The position numbers and the translations under genes were made by a program. The notes beneath the pieces are model-generated. The model did not search any database, was not told the DNA's origin, and saw only the letters and a list, made by a program, of their open reading frames with translations. From contig NZ_RAIR01000001.1 in the NCBI RefSeq assembly GCF_003625485.1, positions 744,001 through 808,000 on the forward strand: DNA of 64,000 nt, in the 5' to 3' direction. The DNA comes from Butyrivibrio sp. CB08 (GTDB lineage: Bacteria > Bacillota > Clostridia > Lachnospirales > Lachnospiraceae). Shown here in pieces: positions 16,731-24,709 of the stretch (its first letter is position 1; every line of letters begins with the position of its first letter).

Positions 16731-17810
16731 ATGTCAACTAGAAGTGTAATTCCATTTGGACCCCAGCACCCGGTTCTCCCAGAACCAATCCACCTTGACC
16801 TTGTTATGGAGGATGAGAAGGTTGTAGAAGCAATTCCTTCCATCGGCTTTATCCACAGAGGTCTTGAGAAGCTGGTAGATAAAAAAGATTTCAATGAAAT
16901 GGTATATGTAGCTGAGCGTATCTGCGGTATCTGCTCTTTAGGTCATGGCCTTGGTTACTCTGAGGCAGTTGAGCACATCATGGACATTGATGTACCTTCA
17001 AGAGCTAAATACCTTAGAACAATCTGGTCAGAGCTTTCAAGAGTACATTCACACCTCCTGTGGCTTGGTCTTTTAGCAGATGCTTTCGGTTTTGAGAGCC
17101 TTAATATGGAATGCTGGAGACTTCGTGAAGAAGCTCTTGATATGTTCGAGGCTTCAACTGGTGGCCGAGTAATCTTTTCAGTTATGAAGGTTGGCGGAAT
17201 CAGAAGAGATGTACCTGATGAGATGCTTAAGGACTTCTATCAGAGGATCAATAAGATGGAAGAGCAGCTTAAGACCATCGCTAAGCCATTCCTTAATGAT
17301 ATGGCTGTTCAGACAAGACTTCGCGGAGTAGGAATTCTTACAGCAGAGCAGGCAGATGCTCTTGGATGTGCCGGACCATTCCTTCGTGCCAGCGGAATAG
17401 CAAGAGATATCCGTACAACAGGTTACTGCGCATATGGCGATGTGGAATTTGAGCCTATCATCAGCAATGATGGTGATTCATACGCAAGAACCGAGTGCCG
17501 TATCAAGGAAATCTTCCAGGCATTTGATATTATCCGTCAGTGCATTGATAAGATGCCTGCTGGTGATATTGATGTTCCTGTTAAGGGAATGCCAAACGGC
17601 GAATACGTTATGAGAATAGAGCAGCCTCGTGGTGAAGCTATTTACTACGTTAAGGCTAACGGAAGTAAGTTTATTGACAGAATGAGAGTCCGCACTCCCA
17701 CATTTGCTAATCTTTCTGGTCTTGTTGAAACTCTTAAGGGTTGTGACCTTGCTGATGTGCCAATTCTTGTACTTACAATTGACCCATGTATCAGCTGTAC
17801 TGAGAGATAA
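16731..17810 (+). CDS. echE: Ech hydrogenase large subunit EchE, [NiFe] active site
   Basis: Catalytic subunit. The N-terminal active-site motif RICGICSLGHG supplies Cys65 and Cys68; the C-terminal motif DPCISCTER supplies Cys353 and Cys356. The protein has 359 residues and the stop codon follows that motif directly. The C-terminal extension that maturation proteases remove in most [NiFe] hydrogenases is therefore missing, and no protease gene is seen nearby. FGPQHP near the N-terminus (residues 9-14) is the NuoD-type signature. It has a standard GGAGGG ribosome site. Confidence 0.95.
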   Translation: MSTRSVIPFGPQHPVLPEPIHLDLVMEDEKVVEAIPSIGFIHRGLEKLVDKKDFNEMVYVAERICGICSLGHGLGYSEAVEHIMDIDVPSRAKYLRTIWSELSRVHSHLLWLGLLADAFGFESLNMECWRLREEALDMFEASTGGRVIFSVMKVGGIRRDVPDEMLKDFYQRINKMEEQLKTIAKPFLNDMAVQTRLRGVGILTAEQADALGCAGPFLRASGIARDIRTTGYCAYGDVEFEPIISNDGDSYARTECRIKEIFQAFDIIRQCIDKMPAGDIDVPVKGMPNGEYVMRIEQPRGEAIYYVKANGSKFIDRMRVRTPTFANLSGLVETLKGCDLADVPILVLTIDPCISCTER

Positions 17811-17843
17811 CAAATTGACTGTAAGATAAGAAGGAGTTTTAAG

Positions 17844-18359
17844 ATGGCAATCGTAAGTTTTAATAAAACTGTATTACATAATCTTATTTCTAAGCCTAAG
17901 ACAAGAAAGGCTGAAAAAGAGTATCCAGCTGGCACCAGGGGACACGTTGAGAACGATATGGACCTTTGCATTCTGTGCGGTCTTTGCTCTATCAAATGTC
18001 CTACACATGCCATTACTGTAGATAAAAATGAAAAAACCTGGTCAATCAGACCTATGAGCTGTATTCAGTGCAGATCCTGCGTTGATAACTGCCCTAAGAA
18101 GTCACTTTCAATGGGACTCAGGTTCCAGGAGCCAGGTACTGAGAAGATCACAAAGACCTTTAAGCAGTCAGAGAAGGCTATAGCTGCTCAGGAAGCACTT
18201 ATGAAGGCAGCTAAAGAGCGTGCAGCAGCTGCAGCCGCAGCAAAGGCAGCCGCAGCAGCGCAGGGTGGTCAGGCAGCACCAGCAGCCGCACCTTCGCCTG
18301 CAGCACAGGCTCAGCCAACTCCTGCAGCACCTGCTAATCAGGATCAGAACAAGGAATGA
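17844..18359 (+). CDS. echF: Ech hydrogenase ferredoxin-like subunit EchF (NuoI family) with Ala-rich tail
   Basis: Electron-input subunit with two [4Fe-4S] clusters. The two motifs are CILCGLCSIKCP (about residues 42-53) and CIQCRSCVDNCP (about 73-84). It should pass electrons from reduced ferredoxin to EchC. The 171 residues include a long Ala/Pro/Gln tail (about 115-171), much like the tail on EchC and unusual for the family. The stop overlaps hypF by 4 bases. Confidence 0.92.
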   Translation: MAIVSFNKTVLHNLISKPKTRKAEKEYPAGTRGHVENDMDLCILCGLCSIKCPTHAITVDKNEKTWSIRPMSCIQCRSCVDNCPKKSLSMGLRFQEPGTEKITKTFKQSEKAIAAQEALMKAAKERAAAAAAAKAAAAAQGGQAAPAAAPSPAAQAQPTPAAPANQDQNKE

Positions 18360-20704
18360 TAAAAGAAATAACGGTTAAAGGGGCGGTACAGGGTGTTGGT
18401 TATCGCCCCTTTATTGCTTGTATGGCAAAGGAATTCAATATTGCGGGATTTGTTAAGAACATGGGGGCTTTGGTTCAGATTCTTGCTATTGGTAAGGAAT
18501 CTGATCTAAAAGCTTTTATTTCCTGCATTAATTCCAAGAAACCAGAAGGCGCCTTTATTTTATCTGTTAATGAAAAAGAGCTTCAGTCTATTCCATCTGA
18601 ATATCAGAAGTATAGCCTGGATTTTTCCATAATCGACAGCAGTGAAATAGATCTTTCTTCTGATATCCCGGTGTTTTTGCCGGATATTGGTATATGTGAT
18701 GACTGTAAGAGAGAACTGTTTGATAAGGATGACAGGAGATACAGGTATCCTCTTATCAGCTGCGCAATATGCGGTCCAAGAATGAGCATTTTAAATTCTC
18801 TTCCCTATGACAGGCAAACTACAACAATGGACAGCTTTTCAATGTGCCCATCCTGTCAGGCTGAATATGCACAAGGAAGACGAAGATATGCTCAGACTAT
18901 TTCATGCCATGACTGTGGTCCACAGATGATACTGGATCATTGGTCTGTTTATGGAGAGGCTGTTCGGAAGAATAGAGACGAGGCTGTTGTCGAAGCTATA
19001 GACATCCTTAAAAATGGTGGAATTTTAGGCCTTAAAGGCGTTTCTGGTTATCAGCTTGTATGTAAACCAGAAAGAGAACCAGCAAGGCGTTTAAGGGCTA
19101 TAAAGGGCAGAGAAAGCAAACCCTTTGCCATAATGTTTTCTGATATTGAAAGTGTTAGAGAATATGCATGTGTAAGTGATCTGGAAGAGGAACTTCTTGT
19201 TTCTTCAGGAAGACCAATAGTTCTTTTACAAAAGAAAAATGATCTTGACGATGAGGTTGTAAGAGGAAGCAGATATATTGGAGCTTTCCTTCCTTCTGCA
19301 GGAATTCACAGCCTTCTTACCAAAGAACTTGGGCCACTTATTGTGACTAGTGCCAATAAGTCCGATGAACCTATAATTATTGACGATAAGGACTTTGTCT
19401 TAGGATTTTTTAAAGATCATTCAGATAGAGAGTCCAATGTTGATGGAGTTCTTTTCCATGAGAGAAACATCAATATGCCTATGGATGACTCTGTAATGTT
19501 TGTTATCTCAAACAAATACGGAGAATATCCGCAGTTCATAAGAAGAAGCAGAGGTTATGTACCACTTCCAGTCATAATAGATAAGGCAGAGACAAGGCAT
19601 GGGAATGTTGTATTTGCATTTGGCGGCGACTTAAAGAGTACCTTTGCTTTTGGACACAATGACAAGATACTGCCTTCCCAGTACATTGGTGATCTGGAAG
19701 ATTACAGCTGCGCAGTAAATTACAAGGCGCTTACAGGGCAGTATAAAGACATATTCAAACAGGTACCATCATTATATGTATGTGATAAGCATCCATCCTA
19801 TGTATCATCGCAAATGGCCAAAGATAAGGCTAAAGCTGATGGCATAGAGCTTATTTTTCTACAGCACCATTTTGCACACACCTACAGTGTAATGGCTGAA
19901 AACGGACTTGAAAGTGCAATCGGAGTATCCTTTGACGGAACTGGCTATGGGATTGACGGAGCTGTCTGGGGCGGCGAATTTACTTACTGTAACAAAGCTG
20001 AGGCAGCAAGGGCTGGTCATCTGTCATATGTCACTATGACAGGTGGAGATAATGCATCCAAAGATGCCAGGCTTATCAGCAAATGTTACCTTCATAAGGC
20101 TGCTGTGCAGGGGCTGATCTCAAAAGATAATTTACAGAGCTTTTCAGAAGATAAACTTCTTTTTGCGGCTCTTGATAACAAGGTTCAGACCTTTGAGTGC
20201 TCAAGCATGGGGCGTTTGTTTGATGCGATAAGTGCATTTCTTGGGATCTGTGATTACAATTCCTATGAGGGAGAATGTGCCATCAGGCTGGAAAATGCAG
20301 CATGGGAATTTGTAGAGACTAAACCTATTGGGCAGTACCCGGAATTTGATTTTGATATTAATATTACTAAAGAGGGATTTACCGCAGACCAGATAAAGCT
20401 CTTTTCCGAGATATATAATTGCGTAAATGGCGGTAATTACTCTGCCAAAGAGATAGCATATGGCTTTCATATGGCTGTTGTCAGACTTATCACTAAAGGC
20501 TGCGCCATGGCAAAAGAGAAGTACTTAGAAAATAAAGTATGCTTATCAGGCGGAGTGTTTAATAATAGACTCATACTATCCAAGGCTACAGAAGCTTTGA
20601 TGGATATGGGCTTTGAAGTATTTTGGAATAAGGATGTTCCCCTGGGAGATGGCGGAATATCTGTTGGACAGGCTTACTATGGTCTGATGTTTGAAAAGGA
20701 ATAA
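18356..20704 (+). CDS. hypF: Carbamoyltransferase HypF
   Basis: Makes the thiocarbamate on HypE that becomes the cyanide ligands of the NiFe site, from carbamoyl phosphate and ATP. Domains in order: acylphosphatase (about 1-90; GAVQGVGYRPFIA); two zinc fingers with CDDC, CAIC, CPSC and CHDC pairs (about 118-185); YrdC-like nucleotidyltransferase (about 205-390); and Kae1-like carbamoyltransferase with the metal motif HHFAHTYSVMAE (about 503-514) and CLSGGVFNNR. Length 782 is standard. ATG 18356 overlaps the echF stop (ATGA). Confidence 0.97.
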   Translation: MIKEITVKGAVQGVGYRPFIACMAKEFNIAGFVKNMGALVQILAIGKESDLKAFISCINSKKPEGAFILSVNEKELQSIPSEYQKYSLDFSIIDSSEIDLSSDIPVFLPDIGICDDCKRELFDKDDRRYRYPLISCAICGPRMSILNSLPYDRQTTTMDSFSMCPSCQAEYAQGRRRYAQTISCHDCGPQMILDHWSVYGEAVRKNRDEAVVEAIDILKNGGILGLKGVSGYQLVCKPEREPARRLRAIKGRESKPFAIMFSDIESVREYACVSDLEEELLVSSGRPIVLLQKKNDLDDEVVRGSRYIGAFLPSAGIHSLLTKELGPLIVTSANKSDEPIIIDDKDFVLGFFKDHSDRESNVDGVLFHERNINMPMDDSVMFVISNKYGEYPQFIRRSRGYVPLPVIIDKAETRHGNVVFAFGGDLKSTFAFGHNDKILPSQYIGDLEDYSCAVNYKALTGQYKDIFKQVPSLYVCDKHPSYVSSQMAKDKAKADGIELIFLQHHFAHTYSVMAENGLESAIGVSFDGTGYGIDGAVWGGEFTYCNKAEAARAGHLSYVTMTGGDNASKDARLISKCYLHKAAVQGLISKDNLQSFSEDKLLFAALDNKVQTFECSSMGRLFDAISAFLGICDYNSYEGECAIRLENAAWEFVETKPIGQYPEFDFDINITKEGFTADQIKLFSEIYNCVNGGNYSAKEIAYGFHMAVVRLITKGCAMAKEKYLENKVCLSGGVFNNRLILSKATEALMDMGFEVFWNKDVPLGDGGISVGQAYYGLMFEKE

Positions 20705-20708
20705 AGAT

Positions 20709-20924
20709 ATGTGTGTTGCAATACCAGGAACAGTAATTAAACTTGATGGAACCAAAGCCACTGTGGATTTTAGCGGTAATATCGTAAATGCTGAGGCGGG
20801 TCTTGTTAACGTCAAGATTGGCGATAAGGTTCTTGTACATGCCGGCTGTATCATTCAGACAATGGATGAAGATATGGCAAATGAAATGGAAGAGCTTTAT
20901 AAAGAAATCGAGGATTTAGGCTGA
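20709..20924 (+). CDS. hypC: Hydrogenase maturation chaperone HypC
   Basis: Small chaperone that carries the Fe(CN)2CO group with HypD and delivers it to the large subunit. It starts MCVAIPGTV with the essential Cys2, and HAGCIIQTMDE is the conserved C-terminal strand. ATG 20709 gives 71 residues and the invariant Met-Cys start, and is preferred to an upstream ATG inside hypF. Confidence 0.96.
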   Translation: MCVAIPGTVIKLDGTKATVDFSGNIVNAEAGLVNVKIGDKVLVHAGCIIQTMDEDMANEMEELYKEIEDLG

Positions 20925-20927
20925 CAG

Positions 20928-21971
20928 ATGAGTAATCCTGCGTTAGATAAGATAATTGAAGAACTGAAAAACTATGACGGCAGGGAAATCCGTCTAATGG
21001 AGGTCTGTGGTACCCACACGGCAGCTATTTCAGAAAACGGTATCCCATCCATGCTCTCAGATAAGATAAAGCTCATATCAGGGCCTGGATGTCCAGTCTG
21101 CGTGACTGTTACAGCTGTGATTGATACGCTTATCGAGCTTTCGCTGACTGAAAAAACCTGTGTTCTTACCTTTGGAGATCTTATAAGAGTTAAGGGAACT
21201 GACGGGTCCCTGGCTGATGCCAAGGCAAGAGGCGGCAATGTGAGAATGGTTTATTCTCCAATGGATTCCATTAAGCTTGCAAAGGACAATCCAGATACAA
21301 ACTTTGTCTTTGCAGCTATCGGGTTTGAGACTACAACTCCTGTATACGCCCTGCTTATAGAAGAAGCCGAAAAGCTGAGACTTAAGAATATTAAGATCCT
21401 TACATCCCTTAAGACCATGCCAGAAGTTATCAGATGGGTTGTGAAAAATGCGGGTAATATCGATGGCTTTATCGCACCTGGTCATGTGGCTGCTGTTACT
21501 GGTGGAGGAATCTTTAATGATCTGTCAAAAGAGCTGGGAATCCCCTTTGTAGTTTCCGGATTTGAGGGTGAACAGCTCCTTATGACCATATATGCACTAC
21601 TTAAGATGGCTGGGAAGGGTGGCTATAAAAACCTTTATAAATCAGCTGTTTCAGAGGAAGGCAATCTCTCTGCAAAAGAAAAGGTTGCAAAATACTTTGA
21701 AGTTTCTGACTCCTCATGGAGAGGAATGGGGAAGATACCTGGCTCTGGAATGGCACTTAAACCTGAGTACAGGCAATTCGATGCTGGCAGCTATGGTCTT
21801 GATGAAGATCATGAACCTGCTGGCTGCAGATGTGCAAGCGTTCTTGTTGGCGCTATAAGCCCTCATGAATGTCCATTATTTGGAAAAAAATGTACTCCAG
21901 ATAATGCACATGGAGCCTGCATGGTATCAACAGAGGGCAGCTGCTATAACTACTTTATTTCCGGGAGATAA
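20928..21971 (+). CDS. hypD: Hydrogenase maturation factor HypD
   Basis: Iron-sulfur scaffold on which the Fe(CN)2CO group is built together with HypC and HypE. Its 347 residues include the conserved MEVCGTHT (about residues 24-31), GPGCPVCVT (about 56-64), GFETTTP, and the cluster-binding C-terminal Cys set in CRCASVL and HGACMVSTEGSC. It lies 3 bases from hypC and 3 bases from hypE. Confidence 0.97.
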   Translation: MSNPALDKIIEELKNYDGREIRLMEVCGTHTAAISENGIPSMLSDKIKLISGPGCPVCVTVTAVIDTLIELSLTEKTCVLTFGDLIRVKGTDGSLADAKARGGNVRMVYSPMDSIKLAKDNPDTNFVFAAIGFETTTPVYALLIEEAEKLRLKNIKILTSLKTMPEVIRWVVKNAGNIDGFIAPGHVAAVTGGGIFNDLSKELGIPFVVSGFEGEQLLMTIYALLKMAGKGGYKNLYKSAVSEEGNLSAKEKVAKYFEVSDSSWRGMGKIPGSGMALKPEYRQFDAGSYGLDEDHEPAGCRCASVLVGAISPHECPLFGKKCTPDNAHGACMVSTEGSCYNYFISGR

Positions 21972-21974
21972 AAA

Positions 21975-22985
21975 ATGAAGATAACCATGGCTCATGGAAG
22001 TGGCGGAGAGTCGACTTCCAGGCTTATTGAAGAAGTATTTTCCAAGTATTTTAATAATGAATACCTTTCTGAGCTTTCGGACTCTGCAGTAGTTCCGGGT
22101 GCTGGAAGGCTTGCCATAACCACAGACAGTTTTGTAGTAACTCCTGTTATTTTCCCAGGGGGAGATATCGGAAGACTTTCTGTTTGCGGAACGGTGAATG
22201 ATCTTCTTATGAGCGGCGCTGTTCCCAAGTACATTACCTGTGGATGCATCCTTGAAGAAGGCCTTGATATGGAGATCCTTGATAAGGTCATTGCATCAAT
22301 GGCTGAAACTGCAAGGGAAGCTGGCGTTGTAGTTGTAACAGGAGATACCAAGGTTGTTGAAAAGCATAGCGATGTTTCAGGTCTTATCATAAACACTTCA
22401 GGAGTAGGTTTTATCCCTGAAGGTATCGATGCGCCAGGTCCTTCACACTTAGAGGATGGTGATAAGATCATTGTTTCAGGTAATCTTGGAGATCACCACG
22501 CAGCAATTCTCGGTACCAGGATGGGAATTGAAAACGACATTATTTCTGATAATGCACCTCTTGTAGAGATGACAAGAAAGCTTATGGATAACGGACTTAG
22601 GGTCCATGCCATGAGAGATGTCACAAGAGGAGGCCTTGGCACAGTACTTAATGAATTTGCATCAGCATCAAAGTGCCAGATAGAGCTATCTGAAACAGAT
22701 ATTCCTGTTTCTCCTTCGGTTAAGGATTTTTGTGGAATCCTTGGTCTTAACCCTATCTATATGGGTAATGAAGGCAAAATGGTAATCTCTGTCCATAAAG
22801 ATGACGCAGAGAAAGCTCTTTTGCTCATAAAAGAGTCTAAATACGGCGAAAATGCTACCGTTATTGGCGAGGTTAAAAAAGGCAAAGAATCTGCCGATAA
22901 TATTAATGTCATCGTCAGGACTAAAATTGGCGGAAAGCGCGTGGTTGGGCCAATGTATGGCGAGGGACTTCCAAGAATCTGTTAA
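21975..22985 (+). CDS. hypE: Hydrogenase maturation factor HypE
   Basis: ATP-dependent dehydratase that converts the thiocarbamate on its terminal Cys to thiocyanate. HGSGGESTSRLIEEVF opens the PurM-like fold. RDVTRGGLGTVLNE is the ATP-binding segment. The protein ends LPRIC with the essential C-terminal cysteine (Cys336). It is the last gene of the ech-hyp block; hypA and hypB, which insert Ni, are not in the window. Confidence 0.97.
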   Translation: MKITMAHGSGGESTSRLIEEVFSKYFNNEYLSELSDSAVVPGAGRLAITTDSFVVTPVIFPGGDIGRLSVCGTVNDLLMSGAVPKYITCGCILEEGLDMEILDKVIASMAETAREAGVVVVTGDTKVVEKHSDVSGLIINTSGVGFIPEGIDAPGPSHLEDGDKIIVSGNLGDHHAAILGTRMGIENDIISDNAPLVEMTRKLMDNGLRVHAMRDVTRGGLGTVLNEFASASKCQIELSETDIPVSPSVKDFCGILGLNPIYMGNEGKMVISVHKDDAEKALLLIKESKYGENATVIGEVKKGKESADNINVIVRTKIGGKRVVGPMYGEGLPRIC

Positions 22986-22996
22986 TTGTGTTAACA
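22980..22996. repeat. Inverted repeat at the end of hypE
   Basis: TGTTAA (22980-22985) and TTAACA (22991-22996) flank TTGTG. There is no T-run, so it is not a terminator. It may be an operator for the mecA region or chance. Confidence 0.3.
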
Positions 22997-23036
22997 TATG
23001 GCAAGAAGGTACTTAGGGTAATTTTATAGGTGAAAA

Positions 23037-23909
23037 ATGGAATTTAAGAGAATCAATAAAGATACAGTAACATGCATTATTACTGAAGATGATATGTTTG
23101 AACAGGGAATTAAACTCGAGGATCTCTTTGAGAAAAAGAAAGAGGCCATGGAGTTTTTGCACGATGTTATGAAGAAGGCTGAGGAAGAAGTTGATTACAA
23201 GCCAACTGGTTCTTTTACACCTCTTCAGATAACAGTTCTTCCTGATCATTCAGTTTCACTTACTCTTTCAGAGAATGCATCAGCTTCTTTTAACGAGATA
23301 CTTAAAAACCTTACAGACAAAGCTGGAATCAAGCTTCCCAAGCAGGTCCTTGAAGATATCGGGGATACTGTTGATGAGGAGCGCCTCAACAGGCTCAATG
23401 AGTATTTAAAGAGCCTTAAACAGATCACCAACTCTGTCAAGAATATGATCGAAGAGAACGATATTATCAAGAACGATTCCGACAAGGTTTCTCTTAATAA
23501 TAACGCTACAGTAGAGAGTGCAGCCAAGCTTTCAGACAAGCTCACAAACAAGACATCAAGGAAAAAGGAAGAAGCTGCTAAGGACAAAGACCTTCAAAGG
23601 CTCAAGTTCCACGAATATGTATTTACATTTAAGGACCTTCAGACCGTTACAAGGTTCTGTGCAAGGGTTCCCGGGAATGTGAACATTGAGAGCTCTTTAT
23701 ACAAGAACAGTGCTGATGGCCTATACTATCTCGATCTTAAGAGAAAGAGCGAGGATCCCAAGGTATTTGCATCTCTCTTCACCATGGCTTATGAGTTTGG
23801 ACACTTCCAGGCCAGCAACCTGTACGTAATCTCACATATCAAAGAGAATTATGACTGCCTTATAAGTGGCAGAGCAATTGAAGAATTGTCATCCCTTTCT
23901 ATGAAGTGA
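23037..23909 (+). CDS. mecA: Adaptor protein MecA
   Basis: MecA delivers substrates to the ClpC-ClpP protease in Firmicutes. The 290-residue protein starts MEFKRINKDTVTCIITEDDM, the conserved N-terminal substrate-binding domain (about 1-85). It has a charged variable linker (about 140-190) and a C-terminal ClpC-binding domain (about 195-290; YVFTFKDLQTVTRFC). It is followed by a terminator hairpin. Confidence 0.88.
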   Translation: MEFKRINKDTVTCIITEDDMFEQGIKLEDLFEKKKEAMEFLHDVMKKAEEEVDYKPTGSFTPLQITVLPDHSVSLTLSENASASFNEILKNLTDKAGIKLPKQVLEDIGDTVDEERLNRLNEYLKSLKQITNSVKNMIEENDIIKNDSDKVSLNNNATVESAAKLSDKLTNKTSRKKEEAAKDKDLQRLKFHEYVFTFKDLQTVTRFCARVPGNVNIESSLYKNSADGLYYLDLKRKSEDPKVFASLFTMAYEFGHFQASNLYVISHIKENYDCLISGRAIEELSSLSMK

Positions 23910-23925
23910 TTAGTTTTGTCATTCT

Positions 23926-23961
23926 AGGAACGGTCCAGTTATCTAGGCCGTTCCTTTTCTT
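23926..23961 (+). terminator. Intrinsic terminator after mecA
   Basis: AGGAACGG (23926-23933) pairs with CCGTTCCT (23948-23955), extended by CC/GG across a one-base bulge, and is followed by TTTCTTT. A consensus TATAAT (23962-23967) directly downstream could be the -10 for the next gene, though its -35 is poor. Confidence 0.8.
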
Positions 23962-23986
23962 TATAATGTTTATACAGGTAGGAGCT

Positions 23987-24694
23987 ATGCGACTTAACAA
24001 ATTTATCTCATCCTGCGGCATCTGCTCCAGGAGAGAAGCTGACAAGTTAATAGCAAGTGGACGCATAACGGTCAATGGGCAGATACCTGGACCCGGAGAT
24101 GATGTAGGCGATGGGGACAAGGTCTTTTTGGATGGAAAAGAGATTGTTCCTAAGGAAAGTCATTCGTACTACGCCTACTACAAACCGGTAGGAACTGTCT
24201 GTACCAAGGACGACCCCCATGCTGAGAGGACCATCTACGATGACCTTGAAGAAAAAGGATCTCTTACCTATGCTGGGCGTCTTGATAAGGATTCCGAAGG
24301 GCTTCTTATCATCACCGACGATGGCGCACTTATAGATGCCATGATGAGAGGCAAGAATGCCCATGAAAAAGAGTACGAAGTCACTGTAGACAGGGATATC
24401 AGTAAGACATTTCTTTCAGAGATGGGGAGCGGTGTTTATCTGGAAGAGCTTGAGACTACTACAAGGCCCTGCGAGATATGGGCTACAGGAAAAAGGTCTT
24501 TTAACATTGTTCTGACACAGGGCCTAAACAGGCAGATAAGGCGTATGTGTGCGCAGCTTGGCTACGAAGTAATGACCCTTAAAAGGATCAGAGTCATGTG
24601 CGTTGAACTTAAAGATTTTGATATAAAACCTGGGGAATTCGTCAGCTTGTCTGACGAAGTGGTTAATAAACTATATCAGGAAACTGGTATTTGA
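23987..24694 (+). CDS. 23S rRNA pseudouridine synthase, RluF/RluB type
   Basis: A 235-residue RsuA/RluB-family enzyme converting a specific uridine in 23S rRNA to pseudouridine. It has an N-terminal S4 RNA-binding domain (MRLNKFISSCGICSRREADK) and the catalytic motif GRLDKDSEGLLIIT with its Asp (about residue 104). GLNRQIRRMCAQLGYEV is the conserved C-terminal segment. ATG 23987 was chosen because AGGTAGGAG precedes it and homology starts here; the upstream in-frame part is the mecA terminator. RluF-like by the sequence IRRMCAQLGYEV; exact site specificity is uncertain. Confidence 0.9.
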   Translation: MRLNKFISSCGICSRREADKLIASGRITVNGQIPGPGDDVGDGDKVFLDGKEIVPKESHSYYAYYKPVGTVCTKDDPHAERTIYDDLEEKGSLTYAGRLDKDSEGLLIITDDGALIDAMMRGKNAHEKEYEVTVDRDISKTFLSEMGSGVYLEELETTTRPCEIWATGKRSFNIVLTQGLNRQIRRMCAQLGYEVMTLKRIRVMCVELKDFDIKPGEFVSLSDEVVNKLYQETGI

Positions 24695-24709
24695 TTGGGG
24701 AGATTTTAA

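Noticed and set aside
20691..20708. Longer N-terminus for HypC
   Set aside because: HypC needs Cys at position 2 (MCVAIPG), which requires ATG 20709.
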